Notes: generated from the sequence alone by a model not told the origin. DNA of 64,000 bases from G963666945 sp963666945 (GCA_963666945.2 CAXXRT010000053.1:1-64000), one strand, 5' to 3'; positions 30,596 to 40,156 are shown, numbered from the stretch's first letter. Numbers and translations are program-made.

Positions 30596-31784
30596 ATGAT
30601 ATATCGATTTTTATGTATAAAAATAGTCTATAGAATATTGTTGTTTTCCTTTATTTTATTGATTTTTAGTTCTGTTTCAGGTCAAATTTTAATTGACGAT
30701 ACTTCATTTGGAATTGGTAAAGGTATAAATATTACTGTTGTCTCAGATATGGAGGTTAGTGAATCTGTGATATGGCTAAATGATGGAGTCGTTAATATAG
30801 TTCCTTTATGTTTTTCCAATATAATATTTAATGCAAAAGAGGGAAAAGAATCTCTTGGAAAATTTGTTTTTACCGGTGATGGAAATATATTGCTTTCTTC
30901 TGATAATTCATATATTCAGATGCAAAATATGCAGATAGAAAGAGACATTGATATTGATAATAATATCCAGTTAGGTAAAACTCTGAGTCTGTTGAATGGG
31001 ATTGTCTTTTTAAATAATTATTCTGTTCTAACTATTTTAAATCCGGATGAGGAAAGTCTTTTACATGAAAAGGAAGAGTCGTATATAGACGGTAAGCTCA
31101 AGAGGAGGGTGGAAAAAAATGGAGGCGTTTACAATTTTCCTGTTGGTAGCAGTTATGGTCACCATAATGTAAAAATTAAAAATATCAGTAGTCCTGGTTA
31201 TGTTTGTATAGATTATGATGAGACTGCTGTTATTGCTGATAATTTATTGAATTCGAACACAGAAATCGCAATAAATGGGTTCTGGCATATTAGTACTTCA
31301 CAAGATACTTATGAAAAAAAAAATAAGTTTTACTGCAGATTTCGATATGTCTGTTTTTAATAATAGGAGTAGAGAAACTGTAATTAATGAGTTGGTAAGC
31401 AAAAAATATAATGATGCTTTAAGTATGTGGGGTATAGTTCCAACTAATTATAGTTATTCTCATTTATCTACCCTTATTAGTGTTAGTCAGGCGGATTATT
31501 GTATTATAAAGAGGAAGGAATCGGAGTTTGTGAATACTCTTATTGTAAATGGAATAAGTGAGAGTAGATTTATTTTACCTGTTATTAGTGGCATTAATAA
31601 TGGAGAGTTAACAATAGTAAATAATCATGGCAAAGTAGTTTTTCATAGCAATAACTACAATAATGATTTTGATGGTGCATCTGTTCAGCAAGGGACTTAT
31701 TATTATAGTTTTTATTTCCTTGATGAACTTTCAGGAAAAAGAAAAGAAAAAAAAGGATTTATAGAAGTGCTTTATGAAAAGTAG
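30596..31784 (+). CDS. T9SS type B cargo-like protein (frameshifted)
   Basis: The corrected 395-residue protein has a signal peptide ending SSVSGQ, a beta-rich region with repeated short strands (NIILFNAKEGKESLGKFVFTG) and a C-terminal domain ELTIVNNHGKVVFHSNNYNNDFDG ... GTYYYSFYF ... GFIEVLYEK. The latter fits the type B sorting domain (CHU_C type: l.I.N.wG..Vf.s..Y.n.WdG, GtY.Y, G.v.l). One extra A in A10 (31314-31323) splits it into 30596-31360 and a second frame ending at 31784. It overlaps the PorP/SprF gene by 11 bases. Type B cargo usually needs an adjacent PorP/SprF, which is exactly what follows. Confidence 0.75.
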
Positions 31785-32679
31785 AATTGTGATATTATTG
31801 CTTGTTATGTCTTGTTGTAGCTTAATGGCTCAGGATTACACTATATATTATTCCCAGATTATAAAATCTCCGGAATATTTTAATCCTTCATATAGTGCTC
31901 ATAAAGATATTGTGAGTGCAAAGTTAATGTTGAATAGTAAATATAATAGTTATAGGGATAATCCTAAGTCTTGTGCATTTTCCCTTTCAATCCCTTTATC
32001 AAAGGCATCATTTGGAAGTGGTATCAATATTTTGAAGGAAGAGATGGGGCTAAGGCAAATTATATCTGTTAATGGGATATTAAATTCATGTATTAAATTG
32101 TCTTCATTGTCGTTTCTTTCGGCAGGAATACAGCTAGGAGTCAGAAGGCTTGAATATTTACGCGATAGAATGATAACCTATGGTGATGTTGATATGAGCA
32201 GGATAGAACTAAGCAGCACTAAAACAGCTTTTGGATTTGGTTTTTTCTACAACGATTTATATAATTTTATTGGAATAGCCTCATCGGATATAGTTATTAA
32301 CAATATTAAGCTACTTGAGAATATAGATGTTTATTTGGGAAGGAACATTCCTTTTTCTGGATCTTTTGTTTTACGGCCTTCATTCCTATATAAACGATTC
32401 TATGGAGATGAACTATACCATTTTAGAAGTGAGTTATACTATAAAAACTTCGTGGGTGGAGGTATACATTACACTTTAGACAGGGACTATGGATTCAGTA
32501 TAGATGTCAGGCTTACCCCAAAGATATGGATGGGATACCTTTATGAATCGGGAAGCAAATATAGTAAAATGAAACTTGTTTCCCACAGTATTTCTCTTGC
32601 ATACAATGTAGGACTCCTTAATACTTTGTTTGACAAGATTGGGAAGTTTCGAAATACAGGACTTTTAGCCAGAGATTAG
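31774..32679 (+). CDS. PorP/SprF family type IX secretion membrane protein
   Basis: After the signal peptide (LLLVMSCCSLMAQ) comes the family pattern: YSQIIKSPEYFNPSYSAHKD, YRDNP, then a beta barrel with LSAGIQLGVRRLEYL, FGFGFFYND, GGIHYTLDRDYGFSIDVRLTP. PorP/SprF proteins are outer-membrane barrels that hold type B cargo at the cell surface. The length of 301 residues fits. It overlaps the cargo gene by 11 bases and is followed by the OmpA-type gene, so the three form one unit. Confidence 0.92.
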   Translation: MKSRIVILLLVMSCCSLMAQDYTIYYSQIIKSPEYFNPSYSAHKDIVSAKLMLNSKYNSYRDNPKSCAFSLSIPLSKASFGSGINILKEEMGLRQIISVNGILNSCIKLSSLSFLSAGIQLGVRRLEYLRDRMITYGDVDMSRIELSSTKTAFGFGFFYNDLYNFIGIASSDIVINNIKLLENIDVYLGRNIPFSGSFVLRPSFLYKRFYGDELYHFRSELYYKNFVGGGIHYTLDRDYGFSIDVRLTPKIWMGYLYESGSKYSKMKLVSHSISLAYNVGLLNTLFDKIGKFRNTGLLARD

Positions 32680-32751
32680 TTTAGTATTTTTTAAGTCAGG
32701 GAATTGTTTATGGATTTAAACATTAAGTTGTTTTTTAATATTATAAATCAT

Positions 32752-34989
32752 ATGAGAAAGAGTTTACTTGTTTGTATTATCTTATCTTTTTGTCTTCATT
32801 ATGCTTACGCAGATAATGTTGACAATAACAGGGAAATAAAGAAGTTATATAGAAAGGGTAAATACGTCCTGATTTGCAATCTTTATGAAGATTTTCCCAG
32901 AGATAAGTATGCTGAGGATGACTTGCTTAGGATTGGTGATTCTTATTTCTATACTAAAAAATATAAAGAAGCATCTGAACTTTATAATAGGTATATTTTT
33001 TTAGCCAGAAAAGAAAATATACAATCGGATTGTGTAGAAAGATTTTTCATCTCTATGTTTAGGGCTAAGGAATATGAGAAAATTTTTACAATACACACTA
33101 CCTATAGGAATAAGATTCCTTTTAGTTTCAAGACCGAAAATATTGTGGCCTCAGTAGAGTATATTAACAGTATTAAGTACGATAATAGAAGTAAATATAC
33201 CAAGATAAAAGATACTGTTATTGAAGATTTGTGTTGTTTGTATGGTCTTGGAGTGATAAATGATAATGCTGTTTACTATACGTATGAATCAGAAGAAGCA
33301 TATAACGCTATTTCTTCTGAAAGGGGGTATAATTATATATCTGAGACTTTAAATAGTTTGAAATATATTAATGGTTTAAGAACAAAAGTTTTTGAATCTT
33401 TTTCTGGAAATAAGAGGGATTATTACCGGACAGTCGAATGTTTAAATAAAAGGCTTAAGAAATATTTTGTATCAAATTATGCTATGGATCCGAAAGAAGA
33501 ATATGTTGTGTTTACTGATTTTTCCGGATCTCGATCAAATACTCGTTTGTGTTATTTAAATAAGATGAATGGAGAATGGGGAAAGGTAAAGTCACTAAAT
33601 TTTTGTAAGAGTTTGTGTGATTATGGGATGCCTGTTTTTGATAGAGAAGGAAAGCGTTTGTATTTTATCTCAAATATGCAAGGGGGCTACGGTGGCTGGG
33701 ATTTGTATTATTCTGAGAAAACAGAAAATGGTCCATGGAGTGAGCCTAAAAATGTTGGACCTAAAATAAATACACCTGGAGATGAGATGTATCCTTATAT
33801 TGACAATTCGGGAAGTTTGTACTTCTCTTCAAATAGTCACCCTGGCTGTGGTGGATTTGATATTTATAAGGTTGAGGAAATAGATGGTAAAATTAAGGTA
33901 AGAAATTTAGGGTATCCCATAAATTCTGAAAATGATGATATTTCTTGTGTGTATAATACTGAGAATGATAAACTATTTGTACTTACCCAATTTGTAGAAA
34001 ATAGAAAGGCAAAGGCGGTATTGAAAAAATACTTGATTCCAGAAGATAGAGAATACTTTAGTAAAGATGAGAAACAGAGGGAGCTTTTAGTAAACGAGAG
34101 TAATAAATCTTCACAAAAAGTGCCTAATGCAATATCTTTATCAAAAGATGCCAATTCTGTATATGTGAGAAATATAAACGTTGTAGCTAAAAAATCTGAC
34201 GAATTAGAAAATATACCAAGTAAAATAAAGGAGGTGAATGTTAGTGATAGAGTTGTTAAAAATGGAGTATTGAATTGTTCCAAGTCTTTGGATACAATCG
34301 CTTCAGAGTTTTACTTTGGTTATAATAGTTTTAAATTAAATGACCATTGTAAGGGAACTCTTAAAAAACTAATAGGGAGGCTAAGAAATGTTGAGGGTAA
34401 TGTTTTTTATATCATTGGTTATGCTGATACCACAGGTAATGAACAATATAACTTGTGGCTTTCAGGAAAAAGAGCTGGATCTATAGGTGCATTTTTAGTA
34501 TCTGAATATGGTGCAAAGCCTGAAAATATTTATATAACTGCAAGGGGGGAATATTTATCTGATTCTGACAGTTGTAGATATAGGAGAGCAGATTTAAAGA
34601 TCGATACAAAGGCAAACAATCCGTACAAATTGACTGTAAGTTATGCTAATCAAAGAGATGTGTCCATTAAAAAATTGGCTGTAATGTTTAATATTGAGGA
34701 GCAAGCAATCAATACATTAAATATTTGCAAAACAAATTATGATACTTTAAGGAAAGGAAGCATAATAACAGTACCTGTAATAGCATTACATAAAGTAGTT
34801 AAGGGAGAGACACTTAAAACAATAGTTAAAAAATATTCAGCCAGTGAGGAGGATGTGTTAAGGGTTAATAATTTGACTAATATCAAAAAAATATTAAAGG
34901 CCAGAGTTTTATATATACCCTATAGTCTTAATGATGAGAAAATGCCGATCAGTGTAGTAAATAGTAATAGTAAAAATAGAGATATTTAA
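32752..34989 (+). CDS. PorE-like TPR/PD40/OmpA protein with C-terminal LysM-like repeats
   Basis: ATG 32752 starts a signal peptide (MRKSLLVCIILSFCLHYAYA). Next come TPR-like helices (about 25-110), a PD40/WD40-like propeller (FTDFSGSRSNTRLCYL, GKRLYFISNMQGGYGGWDLYYS, GSLYFSSNSHPGCGGFDIY), an OmpA peptidoglycan-binding domain (ASEFYFGYNSFKLN, IGYADTTGNEQYNLWLSGKR) and two LysM-like repeats at the end (VSYANQRDVSIKKLAVMFN..., HKVVKGETLKTIVKKYS...). TPR, propeller and OmpA in this order match PorE-type proteins that tie the T9SS to the cell wall; the LysM tail is an addition. A longer start at 32704-32710 is possible. Confidence 0.82.
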   Translation: MRKSLLVCIILSFCLHYAYADNVDNNREIKKLYRKGKYVLICNLYEDFPRDKYAEDDLLRIGDSYFYTKKYKEASELYNRYIFLARKENIQSDCVERFFISMFRAKEYEKIFTIHTTYRNKIPFSFKTENIVASVEYINSIKYDNRSKYTKIKDTVIEDLCCLYGLGVINDNAVYYTYESEEAYNAISSERGYNYISETLNSLKYINGLRTKVFESFSGNKRDYYRTVECLNKRLKKYFVSNYAMDPKEEYVVFTDFSGSRSNTRLCYLNKMNGEWGKVKSLNFCKSLCDYGMPVFDREGKRLYFISNMQGGYGGWDLYYSEKTENGPWSEPKNVGPKINTPGDEMYPYIDNSGSLYFSSNSHPGCGGFDIYKVEEIDGKIKVRNLGYPINSENDDISCVYNTENDKLFVLTQFVENRKAKAVLKKYLIPEDREYFSKDEKQRELLVNESNKSSQKVPNAISLSKDANSVYVRNINVVAKKSDELENIPSKIKEVNVSDRVVKNGVLNCSKSLDTIASEFYFGYNSFKLNDHCKGTLKKLIGRLRNVEGNVFYIIGYADTTGNEQYNLWLSGKRAGSIGAFLVSEYGAKPENIYITARGEYLSDSDSCRYRRADLKIDTKANNPYKLTVSYANQRDVSIKKLAVMFNIEEQAINTLNICKTNYDTLRKGSIITVPVIALHKVVKGETLKTIVKKYSASEEDVLRVNNLTNIKKILKARVLYIPYSLNDEKMPISVVNSNSKNRDI

Positions 34990-35005
34990 ATAATAGGAGG
35001 ATATC

Positions 35006-37825
35006 ATGAAAAGATTGTTGTTATTTGTTCTGTTTCTTCTGCCGACTATTCTTATGAAAGCTCAGACAGGAGGAGTAAGTATAGGTAAAGAATGCCAGAT
35101 TGCACATGTAAAAGCAATACTGGATATTGTCTCTGATAGTAAAGGACTGTTGATACCCAGATTGACAACAAGTCAAAGAAATAAGATGTATAGCAATGAA
35201 GATTATACCTCTAAGTCTTTATTGGTATTTGATGTTGACTTTAATTCATTTATGTATTGGACAGGTAAGGAATGGGAGTCTTTAGCAAAGGGGAGCAATA
35301 CTATAATTGAAGATAACCTTAATAGCGATTCTAAATTTATGAGTCTTTCAGCCAGACAAGGTAAGATATTGAAGGATATGCTTGAAGCAGAAATTCTTGA
35401 TGTTAATGATAAACTTAAATTAACTATAGATACCCTTTCTGTTCAGAGAAATGATATAAGTAAAAACTATAAAGATATTTTAATGTTGAATAAGAGTCTA
35501 TATGTTAATGTAGATAGTTTGATGGCTCATCGTGTAGATATCAATAAAAATAGGCTGAAATCAGATGAGCAAATAGGTATTAATGCAAATGCAATAAAGT
35601 CAAATTCAGATGCTATATATATAGTAAATAATGATTTACAGTTGGAGATAGATAATATACAATTTGGTTGTGGTTTTCAGGAAACGGGTGTATATATCGC
35701 AAATCCTATTTCAAGCTTTATTAAAACAGCAGTAAGTTTGAAAGATGCGGATGATAAGCTTGATATACAACTAAAGATTAATTCTGAGGCCATAGTAAAT
35801 AATACCCAAAAAATCAGTGAAAATTTAGCATCAATAACAGCAAATGGAACAGGATTATCATTAGCTAAGACTAATATTGCTGATAATTCAGCAAAAATAA
35901 CAACAAACAGTACGTTGATATATTCTAATTCTGAATCAATAAACCAAAATAAGACAGATTTACAGAAAGAGATTGATGCGACACAAAAAGGATCAGGATT
36001 GGATTTAATGGGAGGATATATTGCCAATGCAAATTGTAATTATATAAAGACAGCAGTAAGTTTAAAGGATGCAGATGAAAAGCTTGATTTTCAGTTAAAG
36101 ATTAATTCTGAAACCATAGCAAACAATGTCGATGTAATAAGCAAAAATTTAGCAGCAATAACAACAAATGAGACAGGATTGTCTTTAGTTAAGAAAGATA
36201 TTGTTGGCAATGCAGCAAAAATAACAATAAACAGTGCTTCGATATCTGATAATTCTGAATCAATACACCAAAATAAGATAGAATTACAGAAAGAGATTGA
36301 TGCGACACAAAAAGGATCAGGATTGGATTTAATGGGAGGATATACTGCCAATGCAAATTGTAATTATATAAAGACAGCAGTAAGTTTAAAGGATGCAGAT
36401 GAAAAGCTTGATTTTCAGTTAAAAACTAATGCAGATATACTTGGAAGTAATTCAAATAAAATAATACAAAATGCTGCTAACATTGCTGGTAATGTAGATG
36501 CTATAGCAAATAATACAAATAAAATTAATCAAAACTTGACTGCAATTGCAGTCAATGAAACTGGGCTATCAATGGCAGAAATTGATATAAATAACAATAT
36601 GGCAAAAATTGCTAGTAATAGTGTTTCTATATCATCAAACAATAATGCAATCTCAAATAATACTATAGGGATCTCAGAGAATGCTTTAGAAATTACGGCT
36701 AATAAAACTTCTTTGTTGACAGTTAATGCTAAAATTACTGCAAATTCACTTGGAATAGTTGCAAATAAAACTTCTATAACAGCTCTTTCAGAGTCGTTTG
36801 GTAGAAGTATAGGCGATTTGCAGAAGGAGCTTGATGATACACAGATAGGAACAGGTTTGGAAGTTGATGGAAGTTATCTTGCCAATGACAAAACTTCTTA
36901 TTTAAAGGATGCCATAAGCTTGAAGGATGCTGATAATAAGCTCGATAAAAGAATTAGTAAGAATGAATTATCTTTGTTTTATGGTTATATTATATTGCAG
37001 AATAAAATTAATAAGGTAAAACTGGGTTCAGGGCTAGAAGAAGGAGGATATAATTCCAATGAAAATTGCAATTATATAAAAACGGCATCAAGTTTAAAGG
37101 ATGCAGACGATAAGCTTGATGCTCAGGTTAAAATTAATGCGGATGCAATAAAAGGAAAGGCAGACGCTGTAATCTTGCCACAGGCAGGAGATATGCAATA
37201 TTTCGATGGTACATCATGGAAGAGATTGCCTAAAGGTACGGAAGGACAGGTGTTAGTGATGGGAAATGATATCCCTAAATGGAGTGATGTGTTAAAAGAA
37301 TTTTATAATAAGCTAAAAGAATATAATGATGCAATAGTGCTTATTCCCAAAAAAATAGGAGACAGTTTTGGAGGAGGGAAGATTGCTTATATTAATACAG
37401 GTAATGAAACTGATGCCTTGGGGATTGAGCCGGGTCATGGATTAGTTGTAGTAGATATGGATATAAGTAATGAAATACAATGGCATTCAGGAAATTATGT
37501 GGAAACAGGAGCAAATTCGGATACTGATGGAAAGTCGAATACACAGAAAATAATATTGGAATTAGGTACTGGATTAAATTATCCTGCGTTATTATCTGCT
37601 GAATGTTCAGTGGGAGGATATGATGATTGGTATTTACCATCTAAAGAAGAGTTGAATCTGTTATATTTAAATAAAGATATTTTAGGAGGTTTTTCTTCTT
37701 CGGCTTATTGGAGTTCTTCTGAGTTTTCAGAATTAAATGCCTGGAGTCAGGATTTTTCAAATGGATATCAAGCTAATGCAGACAAATCTTCTTCTGGTAG
37801 AGTGCGCTGTGTTAGGAGGTTCTAG
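35006..37825 (+). CDS. Large exported fibre-like repeat protein with DUF1566 tip
   Basis: The 939-residue protein has a signal peptide (LLFVLFLLPTILMKAQ), an N-terminal motif common in Bacteroidota fibre proteins (ILDIVSDSKGLLIPRLTTSQ), and a central region (about 220-720) of repeated modules GSGLDLMGGY.ANANCNYI, KTAVSLKDADEKLD, then heptad-like Asn/Ser/Ile-rich coils (NS..I..N...I). The modules resemble those of phage tail fibres. A DUF1566 domain ends it (GYDDWYLPSKEELNLLY, SSAYWSSSEFSELNAW, GRVRCVRRF). It is probably a trimeric surface fibre with a binding tip. No T9SS sorting signal is evident. It follows the OmpA-type gene by 16 bases. Confidence 0.8.
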   Translation: MKRLLLFVLFLLPTILMKAQTGGVSIGKECQIAHVKAILDIVSDSKGLLIPRLTTSQRNKMYSNEDYTSKSLLVFDVDFNSFMYWTGKEWESLAKGSNTIIEDNLNSDSKFMSLSARQGKILKDMLEAEILDVNDKLKLTIDTLSVQRNDISKNYKDILMLNKSLYVNVDSLMAHRVDINKNRLKSDEQIGINANAIKSNSDAIYIVNNDLQLEIDNIQFGCGFQETGVYIANPISSFIKTAVSLKDADDKLDIQLKINSEAIVNNTQKISENLASITANGTGLSLAKTNIADNSAKITTNSTLIYSNSESINQNKTDLQKEIDATQKGSGLDLMGGYIANANCNYIKTAVSLKDADEKLDFQLKINSETIANNVDVISKNLAAITTNETGLSLVKKDIVGNAAKITINSASISDNSESIHQNKIELQKEIDATQKGSGLDLMGGYTANANCNYIKTAVSLKDADEKLDFQLKTNADILGSNSNKIIQNAANIAGNVDAIANNTNKINQNLTAIAVNETGLSMAEIDINNNMAKIASNSVSISSNNNAISNNTIGISENALEITANKTSLLTVNAKITANSLGIVANKTSITALSESFGRSIGDLQKELDDTQIGTGLEVDGSYLANDKTSYLKDAISLKDADNKLDKRISKNELSLFYGYIILQNKINKVKLGSGLEEGGYNSNENCNYIKTASSLKDADDKLDAQVKINADAIKGKADAVILPQAGDMQYFDGTSWKRLPKGTEGQVLVMGNDIPKWSDVLKEFYNKLKEYNDAIVLIPKKIGDSFGGGKIAYINTGNETDALGIEPGHGLVVVDMDISNEIQWHSGNYVETGANSDTDGKSNTQKIILELGTGLNYPALLSAECSVGGYDDWYLPSKEELNLLYLNKDILGGFSSSAYWSSSEFSELNAWSQDFSNGYQANADKSSSGRVRCVRRF
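35666..37150 (+). repeat. In-gene tandem modules (324-bp unit) of the fibre gene
   Basis: Five modules start at 35666, 35990, 36314, 36848 and 37025, each opening with a G-S/T-G-L or similar and SLKDAD. Copies 1 and 2 are exactly 324 bp; copy 3 is 534 bp through extra coil; copies 4 and 5 are shorter. The first 117 bases of copies 2 and 3 differ at only about three positions, so duplication or gene conversion was recent. Confidence 0.85.
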
Positions 37826-37899
37826 TTCATTTTAGTTGATTGGATCAGTGAAGATTAATATGAAATAAAAAGAAATAAGAATATTTATATTTGGCATAT

Positions 37900-37934
37900 A
37901 AAAAAGAGCGTTATTTAAATAACGCTCTTTTTTA
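37900..37934. terminator. Bidirectional terminator between the fibre gene and arcB
   Basis: A palindrome (aaaaagagcgttattt / aaataacgctcttttt) has A- and T-rich flanks and lies between converging genes. Confidence 0.88.
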
Positions 37935-37952
37935 TATCTTAATTGGGAATTA

Positions 37953-38954
37953 TTATTTTCCAAGAGTAGCAACCATCACAGCTTTAATAGTGTGCATACG
38001 GTTTTCTGCTTCGTCGAATACGATAGATGCTTCTGATTCGAATACTTCTTCAGTAACTTCTATTCCGTCAAGACCGAATTTCTGGAATACTTCTTCTCCA
38101 ACTTTAGTTTCTCTGTTATGGTATGCAGGAAGACAGTGCATGAATTTGCAGTTAGCATTTCCTGTTAATTCCATAGTTGTTTTGTTTATTTGGTAAGGCT
38201 TAAGAATATCGATTCTTTGTTTCCATGCTTCGTCAGACTCACCCATAGATACCCAAACATCAGTATAAAGGAAGTCACATCCTTTTACACCTTCTTTTAC
38301 GTTGTCTGTAACAGTTACAATAGCTCCTGTTTCTTTAGCTATTTCCTTACATTTAGTAACTAGTTCTGCTTCTGGTTGAAGTTCTTTTGGGCCTACGATT
38401 CTTACATCCATACCCATTTTAGCACAACCAATCATTAATGAGTTAGCCATATTGTTACGAGCATCTCCTAAATAAGCAAATTTAACTTCATGAAGTGGCT
38501 TATCTGTATGCTCCATGATAGTTAAGAAGTCAGCTAAGATCTGTGTTGGATGGTACTCATTAGTAAGACCATTCCATACAGGTACACCAGCATGTTTTGC
38601 TAATTCTTCAACAACCTTTTGTCCGAATCCACGGTACTCAATACCATCGTACATTCTTCCAAGAACTCTTGCAGTATCTGCCATAGATTCTTTAATGCCT
38701 ATCTGAGATCCTGAAGGACCTAAGTAAGTTACGTGTGCTCCCTGATCGTAGGCAGCAGTCTCAAAAGCACAACGTGTACGTGTAGATGATTTTTCGAAGA
38801 TAAGAGCGATGTTTTTGCCTTCTAGAGTTTTTTGCTCAGTACCATTATATTTTGCTTTTTTTAAACTCATTGCCAGGTCAAGCATGAATTTTATTTCTTT
38901 TGGAGTAAAATCCAATAGAGTAAGGAAATTTCTATTTCTTAAATTAAAAGCCAT
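37953..38954 (-). CDS. arcB: Ornithine carbamoyltransferase, catabolic type
   Basis: It interconverts ornithine plus carbamoyl phosphate and citrulline plus phosphate. The carbamoyl-phosphate loop STRTR is at residues 57-61, with SQIGIKESMADTARVLGR and the ornithine-binding MHCLPAYH near 270. The 333-residue length and the neighbouring carbamate kinase favour the catabolic (arginine deiminase or citrulline-breaking) direction. The biosynthetic role cannot be excluded. No arginine deiminase gene is in the window. Confidence 0.9.
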   Translation of the reverse strand: MAFNLRNRNFLTLLDFTPKEIKFMLDLAMSLKKAKYNGTEQKTLEGKNIALIFEKSSTRTRCAFETAAYDQGAHVTYLGPSGSQIGIKESMADTARVLGRMYDGIEYRGFGQKVVEELAKHAGVPVWNGLTNEYHPTQILADFLTIMEHTDKPLHEVKFAYLGDARNNMANSLMIGCAKMGMDVRIVGPKELQPEAELVTKCKEIAKETGAIVTVTDNVKEGVKGCDFLYTDVWVSMGESDEAWKQRIDILKPYQINKTTMELTGNANCKFMHCLPAYHNRETKVGEEVFQKFGLDGIEVTEEVFESEASIVFDEAENRMHTIKAVMVATLGK

Positions 38955-39023
38955 TGTAATAAGTTTTAAAAAATTATTAATTTAAATACAATAAATATAA
39001 ATTTATCTATGAATAAATTTCTG

Positions 39024-39031
39024 CAAAAGTA
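39024..39031 (-). promoter_or_regulatory. -7 box of the carbamoyltransferase gene (TACTTTTG)
   Basis: A full TAnnTTTG match on the minus strand lies 70 bases before the start, inside the gap between the two arc genes. Confidence 0.45.
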
Positions 39032-39117
39032 TTAAAAAATATTAGGGTCTTTTCTTCTTATGATAATTATATTTTAAAAAATATATTATCGAAGAAGAAA
39101 ACTTAGAATACTGGATA

Positions 39118-40074
39118 TTAGTTGTCGTATTCCATAGTTATTTTAGAACCGTATTTTTTATCTTCAAGTTTGGTCGCTTCAGTAATAACTGATTTTTCAC
39201 CACCATTCTCAATAAAGTTAAGGCAAGCCCTTATTTTAGGCGCCATACTTCCTTCTGCAAATGTACCATCTTCAAGATATCTCATAGTGTCCTTATGGTC
39301 TAGGAATTCAAGAATTTCCTGATCAGGTTGCTTGAAGTTTTTATATATATAAGGAACATCTGTTAAGATATAGAATTCATCAGCTTTGATTTTAGCACCA
39401 ACCATAGCAGAAGCTAAATCTTTGTCGATTACACCTTCAACAGGGATAAGTTCATCTTTTTCATTTTTGTAAACAGGGATGCCGCCACCTCCGACAGTGA
39501 TTACTATGTTGCCTTGACGGGCAAGAGTTTCAACAATATCAGCGTTTATGAAATCCATTGGAGTTGGGGAAGGAACGACACGTCTCCATCCACCATCTGC
39601 TTTAATTTCTTCTTTGAAAATCCATCCTTTTTCAGAAATTAATTTGTCAGCTTCTTCACGTGAATATATTCTACCAACTCTTTTAGTGGGATTTTGGAAT
39701 GCTGGGTCATTTTTATCGACTAGTACCTGAGAAACAATAGTTATTACGTTTTTATTGATTCCATTTTCTTTTAAAAGGTTTTTTAGATTTCTTTCAATCA
39801 TAAAACCAATACCTCCCTGACTCATTGCAACATCATAATCAAGTGTCATTTCAGGAAGATCGTACATTTGTGCTCCGGCATCGTTTTGCATTAGGATATT
39901 ACCAACCTGTGGCCCATTTCCGTGAGATATAATAAGATGGTAACCTTCTTTAATTAAAAATAACAGGTTTTTAAGAGTGTCCTGAGTATTCTGATTCTGT
40001 TCTTCAACAGTACCCTTCTGATTTCCTCTCAACAGGGCGTTCCCTCCTAAAGCGACAACTGCTAACTTGTTCAT
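39118..40074 (-). CDS. arcC: Carbamate kinase
   Basis: The 318-residue kinase makes ATP from carbamoyl phosphate and ADP. The family pattern is clear: VVALGGNALLRGNQKGT at the N-terminus, ISHGNGPQVGNI, DYDVAMSQGGIGFMI, WRRVVPSPTP, VGGGGIPV and VIDKDLASAMVGAKI. It lies upstream of the ornithine carbamoyltransferase on the same strand, 163 bases apart, each with its own -7 box. Together they convert citrulline to ornithine, ammonia and CO2 with ATP gain. Confidence 0.95.
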   Translation of the reverse strand: MNKLAVVALGGNALLRGNQKGTVEEQNQNTQDTLKNLLFLIKEGYHLIISHGNGPQVGNILMQNDAGAQMYDLPEMTLDYDVAMSQGGIGFMIERNLKNLLKENGINKNVITIVSQVLVDKNDPAFQNPTKRVGRIYSREEADKLISEKGWIFKEEIKADGGWRRVVPSPTPMDFINADIVETLARQGNIVITVGGGGIPVYKNEKDELIPVEGVIDKDLASAMVGAKIKADEFYILTDVPYIYKNFKQPDQEILEFLDHKDTMRYLEDGTFAEGSMAPKIRACLNFIENGGEKSVITEATKLEDKKYGSKITMEYDN

Positions 40075-40156
40075 ATTTGTTCTGTTTAAATTGTTAGAAA
40101 CTGCATATTACTGTTATTTGCAGTTTTTTTTGTTTATGTTTTTCTGTTTAGACGCA

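Noticed and set aside
35677..36351. Two similar open frames on the minus strand within the fibre gene
   Set aside because: They resemble each other only because they are antisense to the repeated modules. They lack plausible composition or start context, and the plus-strand frame is intact over 939 codons.
35666..36850. CRISPR-like regular repeat
   Set aside because: The period is 324 bp, in frame within a protein, with no short direct repeats and spacers and no cas genes.
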